A stretch of DNA of 64,000 nucleotides from DASXRU01 sp034665305. Its GTDB lineage: Bacteria > Acidobacteriota > Blastocatellia > Pyrinomonadales > Pyrinomonadaceae. Under the pieces are notes generated by a model, which did no database searches, was not told the origin of the DNA, and was given only the letters and a program-made list of their open reading frames with translations. The DNA lies in contig JAXDFZ010000010.1 in assembly GCA_034665305.1 (NCBI GenBank), positions 310,001-374,000 of the forward strand. Reading direction: 5' to 3'. A program made the position numbers and the translations under genes. Below are positions 15,193 through 24,696 of this stretch, in pieces. How positions within the stretch are numbered: the first letter of the stretch is position 1; each line of letters starts with the position of its first letter.

Positions 15193-17249
15193 GAAATCTG
15201 ATCTCCGTCCTGACTGGCGGGAAGCGTAATGGTAAACGTCGTGCCGGCGCCTACCTTTGATTCGACCTCTAACTTGCCTCCGTGCTCCGTTAAAATACCA
15301 TAAGAAACCGCAAGCCCCAGCCCGGTGCCGCTGCCTATCTCTTTAGTAGTAAAAAATGGGTCGAAAATCTTCGTGAGATTTTCCGGAGGAATTCCAACGC
15401 CGGTGTCGGTTACCTCGATTAGTACGTGCGGACCCTCGCGGCGAGTGCGCAATATCAATCGACCGCCAAGCGGCATCGCGTCTATCGCATTTGTCGCCAG
15501 GGCCACCACGGCCTGCTGCAAGTGACCTTCGTCGCCGGACACCGTAACTATGTCGTCTGAAGCCTGTATGACGATCTCAATCTTGTCGCCGCGTTGTTGA
15601 TGAGTGACCAGACGTGCGGCCGAATGCGCCACGTCGTTAACGTTTACGCGGGCATGACGACCGGCCCGCGTGCGACTGAAATCAAGCAGTCCATTCGTAA
15701 TGGTTTTGCAGCGGAATGCTTCATCGCGAATTAACCCTAAGTATTCGCGCAGGCTGTCCTCTTCACCTGACGCATTGAATGCTCCTTCCCGGACGCGCGT
15801 CTCCAGCGCCTCAGCGCAGGCAGCAATAGTCGCCAGCGGGTTGTTAATTTCATGCACTATTCCAGCGGCCAGGCGCCCGACCGCGGCCAGTTTTTCCGCG
15901 CGGGCCACAGCGCGATCGGCTTTTACGCGGCTCGTAATTTCTTCACCGACGGTAATGACGTGGGTGACTTTCCGGCTGCCTTCGGCGCGCATTGGAATCT
16001 TGCTGATCAGCCAGTGCTTCGTTTCGCCAGTCTCGCTTACGGATTCCTGTTCGATGCGTTCGATCTGGCCGGTTTCAAAGACGCGCGCGAACTCCTGTTC
16101 CAGTACATCGCGCTTCTGTCTGGTAAGCACTTCGAACACACTACGGCCCAGAGCCGCGCCACGGGGAATGCCAAGTTCGCCGAGTTCGCGGTTATGGTTC
16201 CAGGCAACGACTCGATATTCACGGTCTACAGCGTAGAGCGAGATCGGTAAGCTATCGATAATTGCTCCTGTGAAGCGCTGTTGTACTTCTGCTTCTGCAG
16301 TGCGGCGATCGACTTCCTGGGCAAGGGTCGCAGCAGACTCGCGGGCCGCGAGGTACAAGGAAGCGATGTGCGAAGCCAGCGCCGCTTGTTGCGCCGCAGC
16401 ATCGCTCAGGCGACATTCGGTCTCGCCGCAGTCATCGATGGAATCGAAAGCGATTATTAGTGCCCCTTTTGTTTTGCCGCCGAAGCGGATGGGCGAAATG
16501 TACTCGACGCCATGAATTTCATCGCGCAAGAGAAAGCGGCTAGCGTCGACGGATCTGGTCGGGGTGACTGATGCCGCGTCCGCCAGCCAACCAGCGAACC
16601 GCTCAGCGTTAATCATCGACATTCCCTCGGCGCTACCTTCGCGATCGAATACGCATACGGCACTCGAGCCTTCGCTATCAACGATGGCGGCGCAGAGTGC
16701 GGCGCCGGTTGCTTCGTAGGTGCTGCCCGCCACACGTCTGACTACCTGGCCCGGATCTAGCGCGCGTAGCAAGCCCCGTCCTAAATCGGCCAGGAAACGT
16801 AACTCACGATTACTGCCCAGCAACTGCCACTCGCGTTTGGCGGCACTTAAGTGCGAATTGACTCGGGAGAGCAGCTCAGCGGGAGAGGATGGTTTGATGA
16901 TGTAGTCGTCGGCCCCGGCAGCGAAAGCTTCAACCTTACTGGTTTCGGTGTTGCTGGCAGAAAAAATTACTATCGGCAGTTGCTTCATAGCCGGCTGGGC
17001 CCGCACCAGGCGACAAAGCGCAAGGCCATCTACTTCCGGCAACTCAATGTCGAGCAGTACTAGATCGCATTGCTTCTGGAGAAGCATCCGCAACGCGGCC
17101 GGAGCGTCATTCGCAGTCAAAGCACGATGGCCCGCCCGTTCAAAAGTGCGACACAGACTTTTACGCGTGCCGGCGTCGTTATCGACGATCAGCAGCGTCG
17201 CGCCAGTTGAGAGTATTGGGTCGTTAGTTTTAGCCGAAGAAGCTGACAT
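15189..17249 (-). CDS. hybrid sensor histidine kinase (REC-GAF-PAS-HisKA-HATPase)
   Basis: A cytoplasmic kinase of about 686 residues with no membrane segments. An N-terminal receiver (LLIVDNDAG, VLLDIELPEVDGLAL) is followed by a GAF-like region (about 150-300), a PAS domain (about 330-440), and a HisKA dimerisation helix with GIVHEINNPLA (His near residue 460). The ATPase domain has the N box ATNAIDAM, DTGVGIPPEN, FDPFFTTKE and GTGLGL. ATG at 17249 was chosen over an in-frame TTG three codons upstream. It is translationally coupled to the NtrC-type regulator downstream. The N-terminal receiver suggests another kinase feeds into it. Confidence 0.93.
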   Translation of the reverse strand: MSASSAKTNDPILSTGATLLIVDNDAGTRKSLCRTFERAGHRALTANDAPAALRMLLQKQCDLVLLDIELPEVDGLALCRLVRAQPAMKQLPIVIFSASNTETSKVEAFAAGADDYIIKPSSPAELLSRVNSHLSAAKREWQLLGSNRELRFLADLGRGLLRALDPGQVVRRVAGSTYEATGAALCAAIVDSEGSSAVCVFDREGSAEGMSMINAERFAGWLADAASVTPTRSVDASRFLLRDEIHGVEYISPIRFGGKTKGALIIAFDSIDDCGETECRLSDAAAQQAALASHIASLYLAARESAATLAQEVDRRTAEAEVQQRFTGAIIDSLPISLYAVDREYRVVAWNHNRELGELGIPRGAALGRSVFEVLTRQKRDVLEQEFARVFETGQIERIEQESVSETGETKHWLISKIPMRAEGSRKVTHVITVGEEITSRVKADRAVARAEKLAAVGRLAAGIVHEINNPLATIAACAEALETRVREGAFNASGEEDSLREYLGLIRDEAFRCKTITNGLLDFSRTRAGRHARVNVNDVAHSAARLVTHQQRGDKIEIVIQASDDIVTVSGDEGHLQQAVVALATNAIDAMPLGGRLILRTRREGPHVLIEVTDTGVGIPPENLTKIFDPFFTTKEIGSGTGLGLAVSYGILTEHGGKLEVESKVGAGTTFTITLPASQDGDQIS

Positions 17250-17354
17250 GCTTCGCAATCTGAGCGGATTTGAAAGAGGAATTCAGGATGCGCGCTGCGC
17301 GCCGGTCGTCCTCTTTCAGATTGAAGCGAAGCAATCGGGGATTGTCAAGACAGA

Positions 17355-19883
17355 TCAGTTGATGGCTGTGGTGGCGAGATTACCGGTTAAGAGATCGAGG
17401 GGATTCTCTGCCGGTGTATTCGCGGCAACGGCTTCGGTAAGTTTGTGTGCCGATTTGGCCGAGTACATGGCCTGATCTGCGGCGATCAGGAGATGGTCCA
17501 GAGACTCGCCGTCCTTGCTATACGTCGCGGCGCCTAAACTGATTCCGACCTGCGCCCGTCGCTCGCCGCGGACGGCCAAGGAAAACTTTGAGACGGCCGC
17601 TTCAATGCGGTCGGTTAATTCCGTTACTTCCGGGCCATCGAGATCTTGAAGGATGGCGACAAATTCGTCACCTGCATAGCGCGCCAGGAAGTCATATTCA
17701 CGCAGTTGCGCGTGAATGATATTTGCGACTTCGCGGAGCATCTTGTCGCCAATCTTATGACCGAAGGTATCGTTGACCTGTTTGAAATGGTCCAGATCCA
17801 GCATCACTACCTGGAACGGTTGGCCAGTGCGGCGCGCGCGGGAAACCTCCGCATCGAACCGAACCTGAATACAACGTGCGTTGGGCAGTCCTGTCAGGGG
17901 ATCCGTCAGCGCATTTGATTCCGCCTGGGCGTGATGCAGTGCATTGGCCAGCGCGTCTGAAGCCAGTCGCGTCACCGTCTCCAACAGCCGCATGTGATCG
18001 TCCGTGTATTCAGCAAGATCAGTGGAGTAAACGGACAGAGCGCCAAGTAGGAGCTCGTCCTTAACCAGTGGCAAAGCGACCATGGAACGATAGTCGCTAT
18101 TGGGCTCAAGTTCCACGCCGACAAAATCCAGATTCGGATGAATCTGATTAATTGGACGGCGGTTCGCGAGGGCAAAGCCGGTGACACCTTCACCGGGAGC
18201 GATGCAGCGGGCGCGCAGAGCGGCTGCATTTTTTCCTACTGCATGTGCGGAGGTCGCATAACCCTTGAGCTCGTCATAGACGTAAACAACACAAGTGTCG
18301 AAGGGAACTATGTGCGCAACTTTATCGACGAGGATGGCCAGTGTGTCCTGAATGTCGAGCGATGAACCAAAAGTGCTGGCGATTTCGTATAGGGCGTAGA
18401 CTTCACGATGGGCATTCCGGATCTGATCGTAAGCCATGAAGGATGCAGTGTCTTCGACCCCTCCGCCATGAGAGCCAGCAAATAGAATCGGATCGAAAGA
18501 CACATGCGGATCGTGAGCCAGGGCGAGTTGTTCCAAACCGCGCGCAGCGATTTCCGCTTCAAAGCGCGGCAGATTATCAACGAAGAGTTCAACGATTTTT
18601 GGATCAAAGAGCGTGCGCGCACCAGCTCGCAGCAAAGTGACGGCTTCTTCGCGCGACATTCCCCGGCGAAAGGGTCGGTCCTCACGTACAGAATCGAAGC
18701 AATCAACGACTGACATGATCCTCGCGGTGATCGGAATCTGTTCGCCTTTAAGACCGTCCGGATAACCTCGTCCGTTCCATTGTTCGTGATGATGGCGCAC
18801 GATTGGTACTACAGGATAGGGGAAGTCAACCCGACTTAGTATCTGGGCCCCAACCGTGGTGTGCACCTTCATTTTTTCGAATTCGGCGGGAGTTAATCCG
18901 CCGGGCTTGTTCAGAATGTGATCGGGCACGGCCAACTTTCCGATGTCATGAAGCAAAGCACCGGCTTTGAGAGCGGCGATCTCCATCTCAGAGAGACCCA
19001 GGATCTGGCCCATACCCGCGGCATAGATTTGCACACGGCGGACGTGGCAGTGAGTGGTCTGGTCCTTCGCATCAATCGCGGTGGCCAAAGCTTCAACGGT
19101 CGCCAAATGTAACTGGCTCGCTTCAGAAGCTTCACGCGTCTTAGCGTTTACACGCTCAAAATAAACTCGATAGGTGGAGAACGTGACGGCGACAAATGGC
19201 GCACCGAGCAGCACGTATTGAATACCGAGGTGAGTAATGGCCGTGTAAATGACGCCGGCGGTAATCGCCGCCGCAAAGAACGACCATGACGTCCACAGGT
19301 AGCTGTCGCGCCAGAATGCCAGAATCGGCCTGCGGTCCCTAAGGGCAAAGATTGTCGCAATGCTAAGTCCGTTTCCGAAGTAGTAGACCAAAGCCATTAA
19401 GGCCATGGGCGCTAGCAATTGGATGGGCCGAAAGGGAACGCTAATGACGTTGCCGCTGAAATGGGCATAGGCGCTGACGCTCATATGGAAAGCATTACCG
19501 GCAAGCCAGGCCGCGACCGCGATCACTGCCGGGGTGGCAATCCAACTAACCATCCGTCTGGAAGTGCGGTGCGAACTAACCAATGCATCCGCCGCACCGA
19601 TCAGAACGGCTGCGGGAACGCCTAGAAACAATATGCTCAGGAAAGTGAAAGTGTCGCCGATCGTGACGCTGGCACTGGTGTTAGGAATTGAAATCGGTCG
19701 TGAACCCGCCAGGATCGCGCAACCCAGCAGCGCCAGGAATTCAGCCCACTGCAGAGCGTCATACGACATACAGCGATAAACCGCCCAAGCGGTAATTAAG
19801 GCGCCTGCAGTTACCATCGCGTACAAATAACGTTTGGACGCGTGATTGTAATCAGAGAGGTCTATCAGTTTCATCCAGCTCAT
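17355..19883 (-). CDS. membrane HD-GYP / GAF / GGDEF cyclic-di-GMP enzyme
   Basis: An 842-residue protein. Residues 1-240 hold seven or eight hydrophobic segments, a membrane sensor resembling MASE-type domains. An HD-GYP domain follows: LLHDIGKLAVPDHILNKPGG near 307, then HHEQWNGRGYPDG near 365. This family hydrolyses cyclic-di-GMP. A GAF domain covers about 500-640. The C-terminal diguanylate cyclase carries AGDEF near 734, with an RxxD inhibitory site (REYD) five residues ahead. Both catalytic motifs look intact, so it could make and break the second messenger. It follows the two-component pair on the same strand after a 105-bp gap. Confidence 0.93.
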   Translation of the reverse strand: MSWMKLIDLSDYNHASKRYLYAMVTAGALITAWAVYRCMSYDALQWAEFLALLGCAILAGSRPISIPNTSASVTIGDTFTFLSILFLGVPAAVLIGAADALVSSHRTSRRMVSWIATPAVIAVAAWLAGNAFHMSVSAYAHFSGNVISVPFRPIQLLAPMALMALVYYFGNGLSIATIFALRDRRPILAFWRDSYLWTSWSFFAAAITAGVIYTAITHLGIQYVLLGAPFVAVTFSTYRVYFERVNAKTREASEASQLHLATVEALATAIDAKDQTTHCHVRRVQIYAAGMGQILGLSEMEIAALKAGALLHDIGKLAVPDHILNKPGGLTPAEFEKMKVHTTVGAQILSRVDFPYPVVPIVRHHHEQWNGRGYPDGLKGEQIPITARIMSVVDCFDSVREDRPFRRGMSREEAVTLLRAGARTLFDPKIVELFVDNLPRFEAEIAARGLEQLALAHDPHVSFDPILFAGSHGGGVEDTASFMAYDQIRNAHREVYALYEIASTFGSSLDIQDTLAILVDKVAHIVPFDTCVVYVYDELKGYATSAHAVGKNAAALRARCIAPGEGVTGFALANRRPINQIHPNLDFVGVELEPNSDYRSMVALPLVKDELLLGALSVYSTDLAEYTDDHMRLLETVTRLASDALANALHHAQAESNALTDPLTGLPNARCIQVRFDAEVSRARRTGQPFQVVMLDLDHFKQVNDTFGHKIGDKMLREVANIIHAQLREYDFLARYAGDEFVAILQDLDGPEVTELTDRIEAAVSKFSLAVRGERRAQVGISLGAATYSKDGESLDHLLIAADQAMYSAKSAHKLTEAVAANTPAENPLDLLTGNLATTAIN

Positions 19884-20572
19884 TAACCCGACTTTTATTT
19901 ATTTAGATTCCCGTCAGCATAATTGCTTATCGCTAACCGCGTTTTCCTCACTCAGCCGTCCCTTTGCAAGACGAATCCAGCGCCACAAACGATTGCCGGG
20001 AGCAAGTCAGCTTTCGTTTGCGGCGCCGGACAGGGCATGAGGCGGGCGCAGGGCACATCAGCCCGCCTGTTTTGGGGGTGAGATTCGGCAGATGCCTTCT
20101 CAAGGCTGTTAGGAGGGAACGCTCCATAGTTGTTTATTTTCAAACGCGGCTAGTGGGCTCAGTGCGGTGAGCCCGATAGCGCGCTAACGCTTCTAGCCGC
20201 GTCCTTCGCTTTACAAGCAATGTGCCGCAACGCAATTCATGTGGATATATCGCTGAATCAGCGGGAATGCTGAAGTTTTCTAACCGGCTTCGTTAAAGAG
20301 GAGTGGGCGAATCGTTCTTACAATCATTGTGACACGTCAGAATGAAGCGTCGGTCAAAAGGCCTGAAGGCTTAATCGAAAGTTTCAAAGTACTGTCTGTC
20401 ATTTTGGAATCTGTGACCGATCCAGTGCCACAATCCGCCTTGTAACAGGGCAAGTAGACAACTGCTGGGGCTGAGGGAATGACTCACAACTGTGAATCAC
20501 CCGCTTTATTGACAAGGCGCAACGTCAGAGTGCAACCTCGACTCATTATTTTTCCACGCGATGGTGCGCTAG
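19884..20572. other. 689-bp intergenic region with structured DNA
   Basis: No convincing gene is seen; short frames here lack start signals and family features. It holds the divergent promoters of the HD-GYP and MFS genes. Two structures stand out: a GGCGGGC/GCCCGCC hairpin followed by TGTTTT (20041-20073), and a nested stem (20146-20201). The part after 20210 shows nothing recognisable. Confidence 0.6.
20146..20201. repeat. nested stem structure (possible three-way junction)
   Basis: The outer stem CGCGGCTAG (20146-20154) pairs with CTAGCCGCG (20193-20201). Inside lie a GGGCTCA/TGAGCCC hairpin (20155-20174) and the palindrome TAGCGCGCTA. A short repeat of this type can be an inserted element or a structured RNA; no second copy was found in the window. 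Confidence 0.5.
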
Positions 20573-21943
20573 TTGAGCAAGACAAGACTCAAAGACCTGG
20601 AACCTTATAAGCCCGTGGGCTACATGCTATTGCTCCGTAGCAATCGGAGCTTTCGGCAGCTTTGGCTGGGCCAGGTAGTAAGCCAACTGGGCGATTGGTT
20701 CGACACCATAGCCGTTTATACGATTGTGCTGAACCTGACCGGCTCAGGGCGGGCAATAGGGTTAGTACTGGTGGCCAGATTTCTGCCGACGTTTTTCATT
20801 GGGCCGCTTTCTGGTGTGGTCGCGGATCGATTTAGCCGTCGCTCGATCATGATCATTTCCGACCTGATGCGCGCGGCAGTGGTGTTAGGGTTTTTGTTTG
20901 TTCGAAGGCCGGATCAGTTGTGGCTGGTCTATGTGCTCACGGTTTTCCAGCTGGCTTTCTCGGCGTTTTTTGAGCCTGCAAAAACTGCAGCCATCCCTTC
21001 GATCGTTTCCGAACAGGAATTACTCCCGGCGAATGCGATTGCGTCTGTCACCTGGTCGGTGATGTTGACGCTTGGGGCCGCGATCGGTGGGCTGGTTACG
21101 GGCTGGTTCGGAACCGACGCCGCCTTTGTTCTTGATTCACTGACTTTCGTTGGATCGGCACTGCTCGTAGCGAGCGTCCGCTTCCCCAAAAGAGCAGTCC
21201 GTGAAAAGAGCAAAATTACTGTCGCCAAGGCACTGGGAATTACCGATACGATAGAAGGTGTGCGTTATGTTAAGGATCGGCCGCGGGTGCTGGCGCTGTT
21301 GCTAGTTAAGCCGTCATGGGGACTTGGCGGAGGAATATTGACCTTGCTGGCGGTCTTCGGAGAAAAGATTTTTCCGGTGGGCGGAAATACTGCCACTGGA
21401 ATCGGTGTGCTGTTCGCTGCACGTGGGATCGGTACAGCAGTTGGGCCCATTGCCGCGCGTCGTCTGGCGGGCGATGCGCCGCGCCGCATGCAAACTTCGA
21501 TCGGCATCGCATTTCTTATCGGCGGTATTTTCTATATCGCTTTCGGGAGTGCGCGAAATTATCTTTTCGCGCTGGCCGTGTTGCTGATAGCACATTGTGG
21601 CGGCAGCATCCTCTGGGTTTTTTCCACGGTGCTGCTGCAACAGACCGTTGAGGATCGCTTTCGCGGTCGCGTGTTCGCGGCAGAAATGGCGTTGTTGACA
21701 TTAACCATGGCTGCCTCGAACTACTTCACCGGCGAGTTATTGGATCGGTTTCATTTTTCCCCTCGAACAGTCACTATCGCCATCGGGATCCTGTTCTTGA
21801 TCCCCGGAGCGATCTGGCTGCTTACGGAAAAAAGTTGGGGCAGGGAACGACTCAATCCAGCGACCGAGGGATTGCCGGAGGGTAAAATTCCGGTGCAACC
21901 CGCCGCGGAATTAATCCATGAAGTTGAGAAAGGGCTCTCATGA
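20573..21943 (+). CDS. MFS transporter (MFS_3, EntS-like exporter type)
   Basis: A 456-residue membrane protein with about 12 hydrophobic segments. LWLGQVVSQLGDWFDTIAVY at the first helix and the loop GVVADRFSRRS between helices 2 and 3 are typical of the MFS_3 group, which includes siderophore and drug exporters. TTG at 20573 is the only upstream start; ATG at 20624 would still leave the first helix intact. Its last codons overlap the SLOG gene ATG (21940-21943), so the two are coupled. The substrate is unknown. Confidence 0.88.
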   Translation: MSKTRLKDLEPYKPVGYMLLLRSNRSFRQLWLGQVVSQLGDWFDTIAVYTIVLNLTGSGRAIGLVLVARFLPTFFIGPLSGVVADRFSRRSIMIISDLMRAAVVLGFLFVRRPDQLWLVYVLTVFQLAFSAFFEPAKTAAIPSIVSEQELLPANAIASVTWSVMLTLGAAIGGLVTGWFGTDAAFVLDSLTFVGSALLVASVRFPKRAVREKSKITVAKALGITDTIEGVRYVKDRPRVLALLLVKPSWGLGGGILTLLAVFGEKIFPVGGNTATGIGVLFAARGIGTAVGPIAARRLAGDAPRRMQTSIGIAFLIGGIFYIAFGSARNYLFALAVLLIAHCGGSILWVFSTVLLQQTVEDRFRGRVFAAEMALLTLTMAASNYFTGELLDRFHFSPRTVTIAIGILFLIPGAIWLLTEKSWGRERLNPATEGLPEGKIPVQPAAELIHEVEKGLS

Positions 21944-22503
21944 GGATCAAGGTCGGAATAATGGGTTCGGCGGATGATGCAATTACCGAAGGTAGTGGGA
22001 ATACATTACGAAAAACGGCCGAGGAGTTAGGGCGTTCCATCGCTCGTAAGGATGCCCTGCTGATGACGGGCGCGACGACGGGTGTGATACGAATCGCCGG
22101 GCTCGCAGCGCGTGCGGCCGGAGTTTTTCACATCGGCATATCGCCTGCCAGTAGTATCAACAAACATATTGCGGAATATGATTTACCGATTGATGCTTGC
22201 GAGGCGATCGTCTACACCGGCTTTGGATTAAAGGGTCGCAACGTGGTGTTGGTGCGCTCCTGCGATATCGTGCTTTTCATAGCCGGGTCGATCGGGTCCT
22301 TAAACGAGTTCACCATTGCGTACGACGAAGGAAAAATAATTGGCTGTCTGCTGGGAACGGGTGGCGTGGCCGATGAAGCCGCCAACCTGGTCAAGGTTCT
22401 GGGAAAGCCGACCAAGTCGAAGATATTTTACGATGAAGATCCGGACCGACTTCTGGACAAATGCTTTGCGGCGCTTGAAACCTCAGGTGTTAAAGCGAAA
22501 TGA
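21940..22503 (+). CDS. SLOG/LOG-like Rossmann protein (TIGR00725-type)
   Basis: A 187-residue alpha/beta protein with the layout of the SLOG superfamily: an N-terminal KVGIMGSADD strand-loop, TGATTGVIRIAG as the nucleotide-binding glycine loop, and GSIGSLNEFTIAYDEGK where LOG enzymes carry PGGxGTxxE. That last motif is altered, so cytokinin-riboside hydrolase activity is doubtful. Nucleotide binding or sensing is the safer guess. It overlaps the MFS gene by four bases and is followed after 57 bp by a CBM9-like gene. Confidence 0.8.
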   Translation: MRIKVGIMGSADDAITEGSGNTLRKTAEELGRSIARKDALLMTGATTGVIRIAGLAARAAGVFHIGISPASSINKHIAEYDLPIDACEAIVYTGFGLKGRNVVLVRSCDIVLFIAGSIGSLNEFTIAYDEGKIIGCLLGTGGVADEAANLVKVLGKPTKSKIFYDEDPDRLLDKCFAALETSGVKAK

Positions 22504-22560
22504 TCGTGGGTCATAACTCCGAACAGGCGCTGGGAAATACATTTCTACGCAGGAGAGACG

Positions 22561-23214
22561 ATGAGTGCAGTATCAACTCCACAGGTTCTGGCCCAAACCA
22601 TCAGTCAGGATCTCGCGGCTGACGATTTGGCCGCAGCAGGCTGGGAGAGGGCTGAGCCAGTCTGGATTAAGCGTCGCTGGTCTGGAGAACCCGCACCGCC
22701 CAACCGGCATGCGGAGGCGCGCATTCTCTGGTCGGATGATGCGCTTCATGTTCGCTTTGTCTGCGAGCAACACGAGCCGCTGATCGTAAATCCCAATCCG
22801 CAAACTGAAAACAAAACCCCTGGCCTCTGGGAACGCGATGTCTGCGAGATTTTTCTTGCCCCGGATCCAGTCAGGCCAGAGAATTACTATGAATTCGAAG
22901 CCGCTCCGACTGGCGAATGGATCGATCTGGGTATTACCTGGGAAAAGGAAACGCGAGTAACGGATTGGAAGTTCAAGTCGGAAATGACTGTTGCCAGTCG
23001 CGTGGATCCAGACAGCCTCGTTGTAGCTATGCGCATCCCCTGGAGCGTGGACGGAGCGCCAATTCACAGACCGCGACGCGGAGAACTTTGGCGCGTGAAT
23101 CTATTTCGGTGTGTCGGTCTTGGCAATGATCGTTATCTGGCGTGGCAACCCACTTTCAGCAAAGAACCAAACTTTCATGTGCCGCAGGCCTTCGGCTGGT
23201 TGCGTTTCGAATAG
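22561..23214 (+). CDS. CBM9-like / DOMON-like carbohydrate-binding family protein
   Basis: A 217-residue beta-sandwich protein resembling family 9 carbohydrate-binding modules as annotated in stand-alone bacterial proteins: LWSDDALHVRFVCEQHEPL, LWERDVCEIFLAPD, NYYEFEAAPTGEWIDL and an ending like FHVPQAFGWLRF. No signal peptide is visible. It sits third in a plus-strand row with the MFS and SLOG genes and has a GGAGAG Shine-Dalgarno sequence before the ATG. Many such proteins have no known ligand, so function is open. Confidence 0.8.
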   Translation: MSAVSTPQVLAQTISQDLAADDLAAAGWERAEPVWIKRRWSGEPAPPNRHAEARILWSDDALHVRFVCEQHEPLIVNPNPQTENKTPGLWERDVCEIFLAPDPVRPENYYEFEAAPTGEWIDLGITWEKETRVTDWKFKSEMTVASRVDPDSLVVAMRIPWSVDGAPIHRPRRGELWRVNLFRCVGLGNDRYLAWQPTFSKEPNFHVPQAFGWLRFE

Positions 23215-23231
23215 TGCTTCGGCGCGGCGTC

Positions 23232-23663
23232 TTACTTCTCAAGGATATGGGCAATGTATTCATCGTAAGAGATGCGCTCACCCTCACCTATCTCAATAAT
23301 CCTCATGCCGATCAGATAGCCGGCATTGGCTTCATCTTCATCAAGTCTTTCATACCGAACGGGCGCAACCTTTATCGGGATCGTTCGCTCCGGCAATTGC
23401 AGTTCCACCAGCAAAGCGCGACCTTCGCCAACCAGATGGTGGCCATCGATATGTATCGCCGGCACGATGATCGCCAACCCGTCGCTGCTGACATCGCGCG
23501 TTTCGCCCAACAGCGCGGCATCCGGGCGCGCGCCGTTCAACTTCCTGGTTTTCTGAATCAACGATACGGAGACCTTTAGGCGGGCGCGATGGCGATCCGT
23601 ATGGCGGCGGTCACCAACGTACGCGCGCAATCGTGATGCTAACGATCGAAATAATTCCGGCAT
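23232..23663 (-). CDS. PilZ-domain protein
   Basis: A 143-residue protein with a PilZ domain, the cyclic-di-GMP receptor fold. The N-terminal arginine motif is in RRHTDRHRARLKVSV, and the second motif is DVSSDGLAI (D-x-S-x-x-G). ATG at 23663 was chosen because the 40 residues upstream in the longer frame look non-coding. It may respond to the HD-GYP/GGDEF enzyme encoded 3.5 kb away; that link is inference. Confidence 0.85.
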   Translation of the reverse strand: MPELFRSLASRLRAYVGDRRHTDRHRARLKVSVSLIQKTRKLNGARPDAALLGETRDVSSDGLAIIVPAIHIDGHHLVGEGRALLVELQLPERTIPIKVAPVRYERLDEDEANAGYLIGMRIIEIGEGERISYDEYIAHILEK

Positions 23664-23823
23664 ATGTTCGACGGCTGCTCGATTCGTTAATCGAGATCTA
23701 ATTAGAAACTGAAGAGGGTTAGGGCAGTGGGGGAAGCGAAAACTCGCTACCAGCATTGTAGGTTGCGAGCCAAGAGGCTGCAACTGAATTCTGAGCTGCC
23801 GTCTTAATTGCGGCCCGATCTCT

Positions 23824-24612
23824 TTATTTCAAGGGAAGGCCGCCGTTATCGGAGCTTTTGATGATGCCGGTCTGGTCAAGCGAAAAGGAGAGACGGCCTG
23901 ATCGCCCATACTTTGCAGGCTCCGCGCCGGCAACGTAGCTCTTCGCATCCTTGGCGAGGTTAAGATGAAAGTGATAACCGGTTGATTCCGTTCCTTCAAT
24001 ATCCTTCGGCATATACCCAATGCTGATCAGCGTCGGCAAATCCGCGAATAACCCGTTGTGGTCCTGGCTGTAGGCAAGCTGGACCACCAGAATCCGCCGC
24101 AGCAAAGCATCTACGTCCGTGTGATGAGTTTCGATGCGGGTTTCAAAGAAGAAGCGGCTGCCGGCCTTCTTGACGATCTCCAGATTGTCCTTGTCGCCGA
24201 TAATCCATTGACCACTTACGAGCATCAATGGGATCGGAGCTGCCTCAAACTGGGTCGGATTATCGTCATTAGGCACCTTCATAAAAACCGTCGCGACGGC
24301 GCCGCTGATTTGTTCGCCGGTAATCTCAACCTTCTCCGGAATCTTGCCGGCGGCTTTTTCAAAGTCTGGCTGTAGCTCCGCAAAGTCATCCGGCTTCAAA
24401 CCTTCTATCGCCGCCTTCCAGATGGAGAGAGCAAAAGCTTCGCGAATGCGCCGTTCGCGCATCGCGTTGTAAAACTCGCGCACCGTATCGGATGGCGAGC
24501 GTGGTGACGCGGTTTGGGTGAAAGCCACCCGCGACAGTCCTGGTGTGACAAGTAAGGCGATGAGCACCCAGACAAATCGCCGGCGATTAACAAAAGACTC
24601 TTTAACGGACAT
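23824..24612 (-). CDS. secreted hypothetical protein, pilin-like C-terminal region
   Basis: A 262-residue protein with an N-terminal arginine-rich segment and hydrophobic stretch (RRRFVWVLIALLV), probably a signal peptide. The first half (VREFYNAMRERRIREAFAL) resembles lipoproteins and secreted proteins of the DUF4878/NTF2-like group. The second half (VVQLAYSQDHNGLFADLPTL, GYHFHLNL, YGRSGRLSFSLDQTG) resembles the globular part of type IV pilin-like or type II pseudopilin proteins common in Acidobacteria. Function is unknown; an envelope role is inferred. It stands alone upstream of the OPT gene on the same strand. Confidence 0.75.
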   Translation of the reverse strand: MSVKESFVNRRRFVWVLIALLVTPGLSRVAFTQTASPRSPSDTVREFYNAMRERRIREAFALSIWKAAIEGLKPDDFAELQPDFEKAAGKIPEKVEITGEQISGAVATVFMKVPNDDNPTQFEAAPIPLMLVSGQWIIGDKDNLEIVKKAGSRFFFETRIETHHTDVDALLRRILVVQLAYSQDHNGLFADLPTLISIGYMPKDIEGTESTGYHFHLNLAKDAKSYVAGAEPAKYGRSGRLSFSLDQTGIIKSSDNGGLPLK

Positions 24613-24696
24613 TTAAAGATTTCCTTCGTTTAACTAAATTCGAGGCGCGCCCGGAATTGCAGCGCGCCTCAGTTTACTTCTTACTCGAGTTCACCG

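Noticed and set aside
19964..20170. 68-residue plus-strand frame in the large gap
   Set aside because: It runs through a hairpin and the nested stem, lacks a ribosome-binding site and matches no family.
23664..23783. 40-residue N-terminal extension of the PilZ gene
   Set aside because: The upstream residues have no conserved content, and an ATG lies just before the conserved part at 23663.
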